From contig CAZWLN010000004.1 in NCBI GenBank assembly GCA_964634885.1, positions 116,774 through 180,773 on the forward strand: a DNA stretch of 64,000 bases, read 5' to 3'. Positions 43,095-53,196 of this stretch are shown here, in pieces (position 1 is the first letter of the stretch; every line of letters starts with the position of its first letter). This stretch comes from DAINRZ01 sp964634885. Its GTDB lineage: Bacteria > Bacteroidota > Ignavibacteria > Kapaibacteriales > UBA2268. Below the pieces are notes generated by a model. It was not told the DNA's origin, did no database searches, and saw nothing but the letters and a program-made list of their open reading frames with translations. The position numbers were made by a program, and so were the translations under genes.

Positions 43095-46000
43095 GTGAAA
43101 TTATTTATTTTACACATTATTACTGTTCTGGCGCTGTCATATTCCGGGGTAGCAGCTTTTGACGAAGAGAATCCGGAAAAGAAAAAAACAGATATCATAC
43201 AGTATAAAAGTGAACTGGTGATGCCGAAGTCATTCGGCCCTCACAAGACCAGTTTCCCGGAACCGTTTTCAAACCTGTCCAATGCAAGGACGGCGCCGGC
43301 AGTTTCCACGGGCTACTACTTCGTTGACAGCTACGAGACGAAAGCCCCTTACGGAGATCCTTTCTGGCACCCGACACCCATAATCTATGACACCAATATT
43401 ACAACTGACGGCGAGTGGATCAGGGTAAAACCCGGCCCCCGTACCATGAACTTTGCCAATTCGACTGAAGCCAGCAACTACTGGGCTGCCAATCCGCGAG
43501 GCCAGTACTATTTCCGTAACCCTGCCCTTCCTGCATCAGGCAGCTATTTTGACCATGGTATTGTCAATGCCACCGACACGACAGACGATGCCATCGCCGG
43601 GCCTATGCCCTTATGCCTGACAGCCGAAGGCTTCATCTTCAACGGCGTACGCTACGACTCTTTCTATGTATCGACAAACGGCATCATAGCCCTTACCAAC
43701 AGGCGCTATCTCTACGACAGTGACGGTAACCGGAAAATCGGTCCGAACGGCGACTGTTACGACAGAATGAGTATGGACTGGTTCGTAAGGAGCCATTACT
43801 ACACAAGCTCGGCAGCGTCGCTAACCGATCCGACACCCGACGACTTCGGCTATCGGTACTCGGTACTCCGCAATGCGCCGTCTAATCCGACAGCCGGCCT
43901 CAGGGCGCGTGGCGGCCACCTTGACAGCGCGTTTAACAACCTCTACAGGGCAGCGGTAATAGCTCCGTTTTTCGGCGACCTGCACCTGTCTCAGTTCAAA
44001 GCGGGTACTAACAAGCCTGACGACTGGGGCAGGGTAATGTTCAAGACGACAAAAGACAGCAACAAACTGATAATCTACTTTTGTAATGCAGCCCCTAAAG
44101 GCACTTTGTGTTCCTATCCCGGCTACTTCTACACAGGACTGTCGGACTTACGTCCCGGCGACCCGGGCTATGTAGGTGTCTCGGCGCAGGTTGTATTCAA
44201 TAGGGCGGACAGCTCGATTACTATTATCTATGAGAACTTCACCGGCATTGTACGATCAGCCGGTTTCACGGCCACAGCCGAACAGATATTCCGTTACAAC
44301 ACGGCCTGCGGCGTACTTGGCTGGGCAAGGCATGTTAACAACTACAGAGGGAAAAACCCTGTTACCTACACAGAATACCTCCAGTACACCAATTACTATT
44401 CCCATTGGCTGATGCCATCGTATGATCTGATCCCCGCTTCCGGATTGGCAGTTAAGTTCAAGCAGTGGAAGAACACTCTGAGGGCTCTTTCCATCAGCTA
44501 TCGGGTCCGAAGCCTTGACAAAAAGTACGAATTTGATTATACTGAAGCAGTGCCAAGTTCGCTCGCCGACAATTACGAGCTTCTCGCCGGTGATGAGAGG
44601 CTCGGAACTTTACAACCGGTTGCAATACTTCAGAATCTTACAAATGATATAACATACGTTGACCACAATGCTCCGGGCAACCCCTACAAGAGTAGCTATC
44701 CCGGCACCGGACTGAATGCCTTTGGCCAGGACCTCAGCTTCAGGGCAAAATTCAGGATATACAACCAGGCATTGGACAAGATCATATACAACAGGATGAT
44801 GCCCATCGACAGTACCGGTATCAACCTTGCCGACGACTATGATGCCAAATCGGATTATTTCAACAATCCATACTGTAAAGTAAGGTACGTGTCTGTCGCA
44901 CTCACGAACGGCAACTATGTTACAACCGATCTTCCTGCTTCGGCCTTCAACGGCATTCCTCCTTACGGATTTGTCGAAGTGTATTTCCCGCCGTTCGAAC
45001 CGACAGAATATGTAATGGATAAATACAAGAACTGGATACAAATTGGCCGGATGAAGGTAGATGTAGAAGCCGAACCCATTGACCCGAAAACAGGCGAAAC
45101 CTTCGGCGATGAATGGCCCGCAGATAATAAAACATCAGGAACACTGTTCATAATGAAACGTTTGACGTCATTCAATGATTATGGCGATGAATGGCAGCTT
45201 GTCAAATCTGACCGCGATTACGTTACAAAGACAAGAATGCCCTCGGTAGAGAAATGGGTTAATATCGGGGCTGAGGAAGTAAGCGCCCGGGAAATTTCCC
45301 ATCATCCGGTTCCACCGCTTTGTAACAGATCGATTGAAATAATAAATATGTCGTACCATTATAAATTTATTGGTATTCAGAATAAAAATTACCAGTATCC
45401 AGCCATTGGCAATGATACGATATTCTCTCCCGTAATCAAAATGGACAGGAAAACACTCGACCGTCAGGAATACGCAGCCTGGGGCTACCCCGGCGGTGAT
45501 GAAGTCCGTTCTTTCCCGGTGGACCTGACCGGTCAATTTGGCGCTGTGCTTACTCTCTCAGTTCAGAGAAATTCAAATTCTGTCCTGGAAAACTGGGAGA
45601 GAGGATTCTCCGACGGCGAGCTTATAGGCTGCGAACCCAGGTCGCTGCTCAACGGCGCTCCGGCACAGCCTTTCAATACATCGTCTAATTCGGCTGCCCG
45701 GCGCCCGGACGAGCTGTGTGTGGAATTAGCCAGGCCCAGTCCTGACGGTTTACATGGTATAACAAATATCGGTTTGCCTTTACCATTTATTGAAAATGAC
45801 CTGAGGGGCAGTTGGAGATACCACCCGCGAAGAGGAGGAGCAGTACCGGTTACAAATATGGCTGCATACACATTATTCGGTGGGGGAGGCGCTCTCAGGG
45901 GATTTCTTGAAACCGACAAAGACTCTGCCCTTACTACAGTAACCGGATTAAGGGCTGATATCTATGATGACGGTTTCGATGAATATTACAAAAAGATATT

Positions 46001-47999
46001 TATTCCAATACCTGATTCATTCATTAATGCTCCAAACGGAGGCGCAAAGAATTTCAGGTTCAGGATTAAGGTGAATGCCTATGACAACCAGGTTAATCCG
46101 GCATTGCCTTCAATCCTTGACGACGACGACAAAATGTATGTTGACAACGTGCAGATACTGTTTCCCGATGAACATGCAGACATCGAATGTTCTTCGGTTG
46201 ACATTGCCTGGCCTTATACTGCGGTACCTGCAAGTCAGGTCGGGAATATCCCAATCAGGGTAAAGATTGCTAATAACTCTACTATTCTTTCGCAGGATTT
46301 CTTTGTCAAGGTAAAGATTTATAAAGGTTCAATGTACAATTACGGGGAAGAACCAATATATCTGGAATGGATTGATATGCCTGTCCTTGGGCCAGGCGAA
46401 CAAAGAGAAGTCCCGATGCCTGATTTCGATGCTTCAGCATATTCGAAAAACCAATTAACAGCTTCTTTCCATATCGAGGCTTTAGTATATAATGAAGGTG
46501 GCGATCCGGTTCCTGAAAATGATACTACTTTTAATAATGTAGTTTTAACATTCAAGGAATACTATGCTTACGATCCCATCACTTACATGGCAAACAATTC
46601 CGTCTCGTCGGAAAACGGCGTTAACGGCAGGGGCCTCAACCTTCAGGGATACAGCTATGGCGGTGTAGGCAATTCCTCATCGATTGTTACCTATCCTGTA
46701 GTCCCCTATTCATACGGGCCGGATGGCGGAAGCGCTTCAGGCCAGATAGCAGTAAAATTCCAGGTATTCGATGCCGATACGATAGTCGGTTACAGTGCAT
46801 TTTTCGGTAATTATAATGATGCACCGGATTATGTCACATTTTCATTATATAAAGATGCCGGCGATATGCCTTCCGGTCAGCCCCTGGCCGGGTCTGTAAT
46901 TGAAAAAGTACAAAGAGGCAAAGACGAGCTCAAAGATGAGTACCGGTACAATGCCTATGTAACTTACCGGCTGAAGCAGCCTATCATCCTTCCCCGGGGC
47001 ATCTACTGGGCAGCATGCGCCCAGCTTGGTCAAACCGGCTTTGAACTCGGCGCCACCGATTCAAGAATGGGTATGAGGACAACGAATGTACACATCACGA
47101 CACCTATTTCAACAACCGGGGAAGTGGGCCTCGAAGGTACATCGCTTATGCTTCACAAGGAATTCAGGAAATATGACAAAGATGGGAATTTAGTGAACAA
47201 CAATATGTTTGCCTATGAGAATATTTACGGAAGTGGCGATTGGCACAAGTTTATGCCGACTATCGGCAATCCCGGATATGCTCATCTCCATCACTTCGGA
47301 TGTTCACCTGAAGACCGGAATACGACATGGACACTGTCGCGTGGAACATGGTGCCCTTTCATCCGTCCCTGGTTCGGTACGGAAGGAGAAGCCACAACAT
47401 ACTGGCCTGTCGAACTGACTTCTTTCCACGGCAAAGCCAGGGAAACCAGTGTTGACCTGTTCTGGGAGACGGCTTCCGAGATCGACAACTTCGGATTCTA
47501 CCTGCAGAAACGTGAAGCAGGCAGCAACGACACTTGGAAAGACATTGCTTTTGTTAAAGGTAAAGGTACAACTACCGGCATTAACAGGTACAGCTATTGC
47601 GACAAAGACGTCGTTTTAAATAAAACCTACGAATACCGCCTGAACCAGGTGGACCTCAACGGCAGCAAGGATTGCGGAAACCTCTCGGATATCGTTACAA
47701 TTACCATTACAGGCAGCGGGCAGCCGTTCCTTGGGCAGAACTATCCCAATCCATTCATTGAAACAACAGTAATACCATTCTCATTGCCGGAAAAGGCTGT
47801 TGTTACTCTCGAAGTACTTGACATCTTTGGTAACGTACTGAAAACCATCGTTGACGGGGAGCTAAACGCTGCAACATACAATAACTATCAGTGGGACAGG
47901 CAGTGTAACGACGGTACTTACGCACCAAACGGCACATACCTCTACAGGCTGACTGCGGGCGACGTAGTGAAGACAGGTAAGATGACGCTGATCAGATGA
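43095..47999 (+). CDS. Giant T9SS surface protein, paralogue 3
   Basis: This 1634-residue exported protein is placed at the GTG at 43095 because a perfect AAGGAGG (43083-43089) lies 5 bases upstream and the signal peptide (MKLFILHIITVLALSYSGVAA) then begins directly; the longer reading from TTG 43059 would bury it. The layout is the same as in paralogue 1: IIQYKSELVMPKSF after the signal, nidogen-like region (FNGVRYDSFYVSTNG, AAVIAPFFGDLHLSQ), CARDB-like part (IPIRVKIANNS), VELTSFHGKARETSVDLFW, and a T9SS tail (NYPNPFIETTVIPFSLPE to KTGKMTLIR). Some stretches are nearly identical to paralogue 1 at DNA level, while others (about 45300-45420) are quite different. Codon use is more mixed than in paralogue 1. 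Confidence 0.85.
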   Translation: MKLFILHIITVLALSYSGVAAFDEENPEKKKTDIIQYKSELVMPKSFGPHKTSFPEPFSNLSNARTAPAVSTGYYFVDSYETKAPYGDPFWHPTPIIYDTNITTDGEWIRVKPGPRTMNFANSTEASNYWAANPRGQYYFRNPALPASGSYFDHGIVNATDTTDDAIAGPMPLCLTAEGFIFNGVRYDSFYVSTNGIIALTNRRYLYDSDGNRKIGPNGDCYDRMSMDWFVRSHYYTSSAASLTDPTPDDFGYRYSVLRNAPSNPTAGLRARGGHLDSAFNNLYRAAVIAPFFGDLHLSQFKAGTNKPDDWGRVMFKTTKDSNKLIIYFCNAAPKGTLCSYPGYFYTGLSDLRPGDPGYVGVSAQVVFNRADSSITIIYENFTGIVRSAGFTATAEQIFRYNTACGVLGWARHVNNYRGKNPVTYTEYLQYTNYYSHWLMPSYDLIPASGLAVKFKQWKNTLRALSISYRVRSLDKKYEFDYTEAVPSSLADNYELLAGDERLGTLQPVAILQNLTNDITYVDHNAPGNPYKSSYPGTGLNAFGQDLSFRAKFRIYNQALDKIIYNRMMPIDSTGINLADDYDAKSDYFNNPYCKVRYVSVALTNGNYVTTDLPASAFNGIPPYGFVEVYFPPFEPTEYVMDKYKNWIQIGRMKVDVEAEPIDPKTGETFGDEWPADNKTSGTLFIMKRLTSFNDYGDEWQLVKSDRDYVTKTRMPSVEKWVNIGAEEVSAREISHHPVPPLCNRSIEIINMSYHYKFIGIQNKNYQYPAIGNDTIFSPVIKMDRKTLDRQEYAAWGYPGGDEVRSFPVDLTGQFGAVLTLSVQRNSNSVLENWERGFSDGELIGCEPRSLLNGAPAQPFNTSSNSAARRPDELCVELARPSPDGLHGITNIGLPLPFIENDLRGSWRYHPRRGGAVPVTNMAAYTLFGGGGALRGFLETDKDSALTTVTGLRADIYDDGFDEYYKKIFIPIPDSFINAPNGGAKNFRFRIKVNAYDNQVNPALPSILDDDDKMYVDNVQILFPDEHADIECSSVDIAWPYTAVPASQVGNIPIRVKIANNSTILSQDFFVKVKIYKGSMYNYGEEPIYLEWIDMPVLGPGEQREVPMPDFDASAYSKNQLTASFHIEALVYNEGGDPVPENDTTFNNVVLTFKEYYAYDPITYMANNSVSSENGVNGRGLNLQGYSYGGVGNSSSIVTYPVVPYSYGPDGGSASGQIAVKFQVFDADTIVGYSAFFGNYNDAPDYVTFSLYKDAGDMPSGQPLAGSVIEKVQRGKDELKDEYRYNAYVTYRLKQPIILPRGIYWAACAQLGQTGFELGATDSRMGMRTTNVHITTPISTTGEVGLEGTSLMLHKEFRKYDKDGNLVNNNMFAYENIYGSGDWHKFMPTIGNPGYAHLHHFGCSPEDRNTTWTLSRGTWCPFIRPWFGTEGEATTYWPVELTSFHGKARETSVDLFWETASEIDNFGFYLQKREAGSNDTWKDIAFVKGKGTTTGINRYSYCDKDVVLNKTYEYRLNQVDLNGSKDCGNLSDIVTITITGSGQPFLGQNYPNPFIETTVIPFSLPEKAVVTLEVLDIFGNVLKTIVDGELNAATYNNYQWDRQCNDGTYAPNGTYLYRLTAGDVVKTGKMTLIR

Positions 48000-48212
48000 A
48001 ATTACTGATATTTGTCCTGAAAAATCCATTACTTCAGGATGAAATCCATACTGTGCAGGTGTTGATATATTTGTTGAATGAAGAATTACAGGCCAGGAAC
48101 TGATAGGAGAAATAAAATAGAAATTTTATTTTAAAAGCAGAAAATATATTAATAAATATTCATCGGAAAATTATATATTTGATATAACTATTAGTTTAAA
48201 AGCGAGGTAAAG

Positions 48213-51200
48213 ATGAAGTCTTCCGTTTTACTTCTTTTTTCTGTACTTACATTAACACTGGCGTCTGCATCGGCTACGGCTTCAGACAAAGCCGGTAAAG
48301 TAAACAGAGTCCAACACAAGAGCGAATTCTCCATGCCTGCGACATTTGGCCCTGACAGGACAGGTTTTCCGATGCCGTTTGTTCCTTTTAACAACACAAG
48401 GACACAGCCGGCAGTTTCAACAGGCTACTATTTTGTGGACAGCAATTCGGACCTTGTGCCCTACAGCGATTCGATATGGGCGCCAAATGTTGGAATGGAA
48501 CTATTATCAGATTCGGCCGACGGCAAATGGACCAGGATAATGTCAGGACCGAGGCAAACGAGCTATTCCGACACAAACCAGGCAAAAGCCTACTGGAAAG
48601 CCAATCCCAACGGCTATTGCTTCTTCCGTAACCCGTATTTTCCCGGCGACAGCCTGTGTATGTTCTCCCACAAAGCGGCCAGTGCCACCGACTCTACGGA
48701 TGATGCCATTGCAGGGCCGATACCTATCGGTATAAAGGGAGGGTTCTTTTTTAACGGTGTACGCTACGACAGTATCTATGTATCGACCAACGGCGTCATT
48801 GCCCTGACAAACCGTCGCTATATCTATAACTCGTTGGGGTTAAGAGCAACCGGCAGCGACGGCGACTGCTACGACAGAATGAGTATGGACTGGTTCATGA
48901 GGCCCAGGACAGCAGAGTGGTCCCCGTTGTCGTTGAACGACACAGTACCGGACGACTGGGGTTACCGCTATGCCGTTCTCGGCAATGACCCCGGCGATTC
49001 TCTGGGTGGCATCAGGAAACGCGGGGGAAGCCTCAATTCCTTCAATGAAAACAACAGGGCAGCCATAGTGGCTCCTTTCTTCGGCGACCTGGAAGCTTCT
49101 CAATACTCTGTCGCAAAGAAAAAAAAGAATGATTTCGGAAAAGTATATATTAAAAAATTCAGCGACAGCAGTAAAACCATCATTTACTTGTCGAACCTGT
49201 CATTAGTAAGAGTCAACAGGGTTTCTCCCGGCACTACCGTCGATCTGCCCCTCGGCTCCCGTCCGGGAGAACAGAATCATATCAGTATGAGTGCCCAGGT
49301 AATACTCGACGCCTCAGACAGTTCTGTAAAAATCATATACGAGAAATTCACTGGGAGTGTGAACAATGGCGGGATGGACGTGCCGGCAAGGACAATGGCA
49401 AGATATAATACCAGCTCCGGTGTCTATGGCTGGGCAAGGCACACCGGCAATTACAAAGGTAAACTGCCGGTGAATGTGGGAGAATACAAACAGTACACAC
49501 ACTATTTCTGCTACGATACTTCAGTTGTCGCAGGCTATCCCAATGACGGCGCTGCTGTACAATTCCGGCAATGGAAGAATGTCCTGCGGGTTCATGATAT
49601 TACTTACAGGGTACGGAGTACTGACAAGACCAAATCGATGGACTATATTGAGAGGGTTCCCTCTCCCTATGTCAACAACTTTGAGTTACTTGCCGATGAA
49701 CCGCGTATCGGCGCTGTTCAACCGGTAGCCGTTGTACAGAATATGTCCAATGACATACAGGGCGCTGCCGGCACTAATTACCAGCAGCAGGACCTCTGCT
49801 TCAGGGTCAGGTGCCTCGTGTACAACACTGCCTTAAACAGGATAATTTACAACAAGACAGTAAACATCGACAGCTCAGGGCTTGCAATGGCTGAAAACTT
49901 CGACAATCAGGCGGCTTACTTCGGCAATAAATACTGCCGGGTGAGGTATTCGACAATTACGCAGACCGGCGATGATTACTATGCCAACAACATGTTAATA
50001 CCGAACGCCAACGGCTATACAGGCCTGAACGGCATCCCACCCTACGGCTATGCAGAAGTATATTTCCCACCGTTTGAACCGAATCAGTGGTCAATGGATG
50101 AGAACAAGAATATAACCGACGTTGGCAGGATGGCCGTAGTAGTTGAAGCCGAACCTGTTAATCCTAAAACAGGAGCAGCCTATAAGGAATCCTGGCCATT
50201 TGACAATTCCATGGAACGGACACTTTTTGTAATGAACCGCCTTACGAGTTTTTGGGAGAACTTTAACGAATACTATTCAATTAAACAGGGCTACAACAGC
50301 CGTGAACTGAAACTAATGGCTTCGCCGTACAGATGGATTAATATCGGTTCTGAAGTCCTTCGCGGCGAAGATGTCTCTCTGCATCTCCTTCCGCCGTCAA
50401 AGACATCTACGAAGGATAATAACGGATTGGTAAATAGAAACTATCAAATCCCGGACATGGGTGAATACAGGCTTACTTCTCCGCTTGTAAACATGAACAG
50501 GGTCGATCTTGACGGTACCGATTTCTCTGTTGCCGGTGAAAAAGGTGGGGATGAAATCCGTTCTTTCCCGGTCGATCTCAGGGATCGCCATGGTTCTCAT
50601 CTGATAATCGGAGTTCAAAGGTCTAATAATAATAATCAAAACATTCGCCGCAGAGGCTGGTGCGATGATATGCTTACAGGCTGTGAACCCAGGACGATAC
50701 TGAATGGAAACCCATTACAACAGTTTAATTTCTCCGAGCGCTCGGCAGCTTTTTCTTCGGACGAACTGGTAATCGAATTTGCAAAGCCCAGTCCTGATTA
50801 TATAAATGGTATAACAAATATCGGTACACCCCTGCCTTACATAGCCTCAGACTTAAGAGGTACATGGAGGTATCATCCCAGGCGGAGTGGGGCTGCTCCG
50901 ATTACAAACATGGCGGCCTATACTCTTTATGGAGCCGGTGGCTCCCTCCGAGGTTTTTTTGAAAAAGACAAGGATTCTGCCCTTACAACTGTAACAGGCC
51001 TTCGCAGCGACATCTATGACGATGGGATCGATGAATCATTCCGTTATGTATTTATTCCCATTCCCGATACTATTATCAATTCAGCCCCGGAAGGAGCAAA
51101 GAATTTCCGGTTCAGGGTCAGGGTCAATGCCCTTGACGACAGGAAGGGAGAAAATGCAATCGTTGACGACAACGACGATTTCTATATTGACAATATCTAT

Positions 51201-53051
51201 TTGGTATTCCCCTGTGAATGTACGGATGCTTCGATTATATCATGTAAACCGGTGCTTCCCTGTTCCATGATACCGGCATCCCAGGCAGTAAAAATACCCA
51301 TTAAAGCTAAACTAACCGAAATTTCGCCGCAACTTGGCCCGTCATGCTATGTGTCAACAAGAATCTACTATGGGACAAAAGACACTTTGTATGACCCAAA
51401 GCCTGTGTATTGTAAACGAGTTGATATACCCTTCTTATACTGCGCCGAGCAGAAAGAAGTAACATTGCCGGAGTGGGATGCGACCGGAGCAGCGTTGAAA
51501 TACGGTGGGAAATTCCACATGGTTTCAAGCCTTTATACTGAAGGCGGGGATATTTCAGCTGATAACGACACTGTTTATTACGACTTTGAGCTTAAAATCG
51601 GAGATGCCATTGCCTATGATGACATGCAATTAGTCAATGATGTCGAAATGGAAAGCGGCAACACCGACAGGGGGTTAAGCCTGAGCGGCTATAATCACGG
51701 TGGTGTCGGCTCGGTAAATACAGCCTTGCTCTATCAGTCGAATCCCTACGCTTTTGGAGATCACGGCGGAGACAAGAGCGGCAGAATTGCAGTGAAATTC
51801 GAACTCGTCGCTGCCGACACAATCAAGGGATACCAGGCTTTCTTCCAGGATCTGTCAATGTCCCCCGATCATATTGCTTTCTCGATTCATAAGGATAATA
51901 ACGGTGTACCGGAGAACTTTACAATAAGTGGTTCACAGGTTAATACACTCAGGGGCATGGATGATATCAGGAATGATTACTATTATAATAATTTTGCAAC
52001 CACCTTGTTGGATAGCCCGCTTTTCCTGGAGAAAGGAACGTACTGGCTGGCTATCTCGCAGTTAGGCACGACCGGCCTGAACCTGGGCGCAGGTGGTTAC
52101 AGGATGGGGACCCGTACTACGAATGTCTATGTACCTGTTCCTCTTGACCAGGCGAAAGACGTCGGCGCTTACGGCAATACATTGATGATCGACAAGGAAT
52201 TCAGGGTTGACAGTGCCGGCAATTACAAGGGCAATCAGAACTACTTTGCCTATGAAAACTACCTTGGCAGCGGCATCTGGGTGTCATTCATGCCGACAAC
52301 AGGCAACCCCGCTTTCGGCCATCTTCATCATTTCGGGGCAACTCCTTCTGACAATGGTTACACCTGGACCCTCTCGAACGGGACATGGATTCCATACCTC
52401 CGGCCCTATTTCGGCGAGAGAAATGTATCTACCGTCAGAGTCTATGAAGACTGCTGGTGGGTTCCCGTCGAGCTTACTTCTTTCAGCGGCAAGGCAACTG
52501 AGAATGCTGTTAACCTGTTCTGGGAAACTGCTTCCGAGATTGAAAACTTTGGTTTCTTTGTACAGAGAAGGGATGAAAACAACAGAGGGTGGAAGGACAT
52601 TACTTTTGTTAAGGGCAAAGGCACTTCTACCAGCCTGTCAAGGTACAATTACTGCGACAGGGATGTTGTTACGGGTAAAACATACGAGTACCGCCTGAAC
52701 CAGGTTGACCTCAACGGCAGCAAAGACTGCGGAAACCTTTCCGACATTGTAACCGTTACTGTTGCTGCTGAAAGGCTCATCCTTCTCGAACAGAACCATC
52801 CCAATCCCTTTACCACTACGACGACTATCGGGTTTACCCTTGCCGTGGAGAGCGATGTCCGGCTGGAAATAGTTGATTTGTTCGGCAATAACGTAGCTGT
52901 ACCGGTTAATGATGTTCTAAGTGCAAAAAAACATGAAGTTGTATGGAACAGGGAATACTCAAACGGTACAAAAGCCCCTGCCGGTACATATATCTACAGG
53001 CTGACAGCAGGCGACACGGTTCTAACCGGTAAGATGACCGTAGTTGAGTAG
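48213..53051 (+). CDS. Giant T9SS surface protein, paralogue 4
   Basis: This 1612-residue exported protein has ATG after GAGGTAAAG and signal peptide MKSSVLLLFSVLTLTLASASATA. It is the most divergent member: the nidogen-like region is recognisable (FNGVRYDSIYVSTNGVIAL, AAIVAPFFGDLEAS, AQVILDASDSSVKIIYEKFTG), as are VELTSFSGKATENAVNLFW and the T9SS tail (NHPNPFTTTTTIGFTLAVE to LTGKMTVVE). It closes the array and is followed by a hairpin and then by an Rpn-type nuclease gene. The function of the family is unknown. Extracellular nidogen-like and CARDB-like parts suggest adhesion or a structural surface layer. Confidence 0.85.
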   Translation: MKSSVLLLFSVLTLTLASASATASDKAGKVNRVQHKSEFSMPATFGPDRTGFPMPFVPFNNTRTQPAVSTGYYFVDSNSDLVPYSDSIWAPNVGMELLSDSADGKWTRIMSGPRQTSYSDTNQAKAYWKANPNGYCFFRNPYFPGDSLCMFSHKAASATDSTDDAIAGPIPIGIKGGFFFNGVRYDSIYVSTNGVIALTNRRYIYNSLGLRATGSDGDCYDRMSMDWFMRPRTAEWSPLSLNDTVPDDWGYRYAVLGNDPGDSLGGIRKRGGSLNSFNENNRAAIVAPFFGDLEASQYSVAKKKKNDFGKVYIKKFSDSSKTIIYLSNLSLVRVNRVSPGTTVDLPLGSRPGEQNHISMSAQVILDASDSSVKIIYEKFTGSVNNGGMDVPARTMARYNTSSGVYGWARHTGNYKGKLPVNVGEYKQYTHYFCYDTSVVAGYPNDGAAVQFRQWKNVLRVHDITYRVRSTDKTKSMDYIERVPSPYVNNFELLADEPRIGAVQPVAVVQNMSNDIQGAAGTNYQQQDLCFRVRCLVYNTALNRIIYNKTVNIDSSGLAMAENFDNQAAYFGNKYCRVRYSTITQTGDDYYANNMLIPNANGYTGLNGIPPYGYAEVYFPPFEPNQWSMDENKNITDVGRMAVVVEAEPVNPKTGAAYKESWPFDNSMERTLFVMNRLTSFWENFNEYYSIKQGYNSRELKLMASPYRWINIGSEVLRGEDVSLHLLPPSKTSTKDNNGLVNRNYQIPDMGEYRLTSPLVNMNRVDLDGTDFSVAGEKGGDEIRSFPVDLRDRHGSHLIIGVQRSNNNNQNIRRRGWCDDMLTGCEPRTILNGNPLQQFNFSERSAAFSSDELVIEFAKPSPDYINGITNIGTPLPYIASDLRGTWRYHPRRSGAAPITNMAAYTLYGAGGSLRGFFEKDKDSALTTVTGLRSDIYDDGIDESFRYVFIPIPDTIINSAPEGAKNFRFRVRVNALDDRKGENAIVDDNDDFYIDNIYLVFPCECTDASIISCKPVLPCSMIPASQAVKIPIKAKLTEISPQLGPSCYVSTRIYYGTKDTLYDPKPVYCKRVDIPFLYCAEQKEVTLPEWDATGAALKYGGKFHMVSSLYTEGGDISADNDTVYYDFELKIGDAIAYDDMQLVNDVEMESGNTDRGLSLSGYNHGGVGSVNTALLYQSNPYAFGDHGGDKSGRIAVKFELVAADTIKGYQAFFQDLSMSPDHIAFSIHKDNNGVPENFTISGSQVNTLRGMDDIRNDYYYNNFATTLLDSPLFLEKGTYWLAISQLGTTGLNLGAGGYRMGTRTTNVYVPVPLDQAKDVGAYGNTLMIDKEFRVDSAGNYKGNQNYFAYENYLGSGIWVSFMPTTGNPAFGHLHHFGATPSDNGYTWTLSNGTWIPYLRPYFGERNVSTVRVYEDCWWVPVELTSFSGKATENAVNLFWETASEIENFGFFVQRRDENNRGWKDITFVKGKGTSTSLSRYNYCDRDVVTGKTYEYRLNQVDLNGSKDCGNLSDIVTVTVAAERLILLEQNHPNPFTTTTTIGFTLAVESDVRLEIVDLFGNNVAVPVNDVLSAKKHEVVWNREYSNGTKAPAGTYIYRLTAGDTVLTGKMTVVE

Positions 53052-53092
53052 TAAAAGAGATATAAAAACAGCTTCTATTGTAGTTAATTATT

Positions 53093-53122
53093 TGGGGTAA
53101 AGTATTGGAATATTTTGCCCCA
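53093..53122 (+). terminator. Hairpin after giant paralogue 4
   Basis: GGGGTAAA (53094-53101) pairs with TTTGCCCC (53114-53121) with one G-T pair. Only ATT follows, so this is at best a weak intrinsic terminator. Confidence 0.5.
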
Positions 53123-53196
53123 TTAATTATTAAAATATGAAAAATCAATATTGATGTACCTTAAATTATTTGTACTAGATATTGGGTATTACTGAA

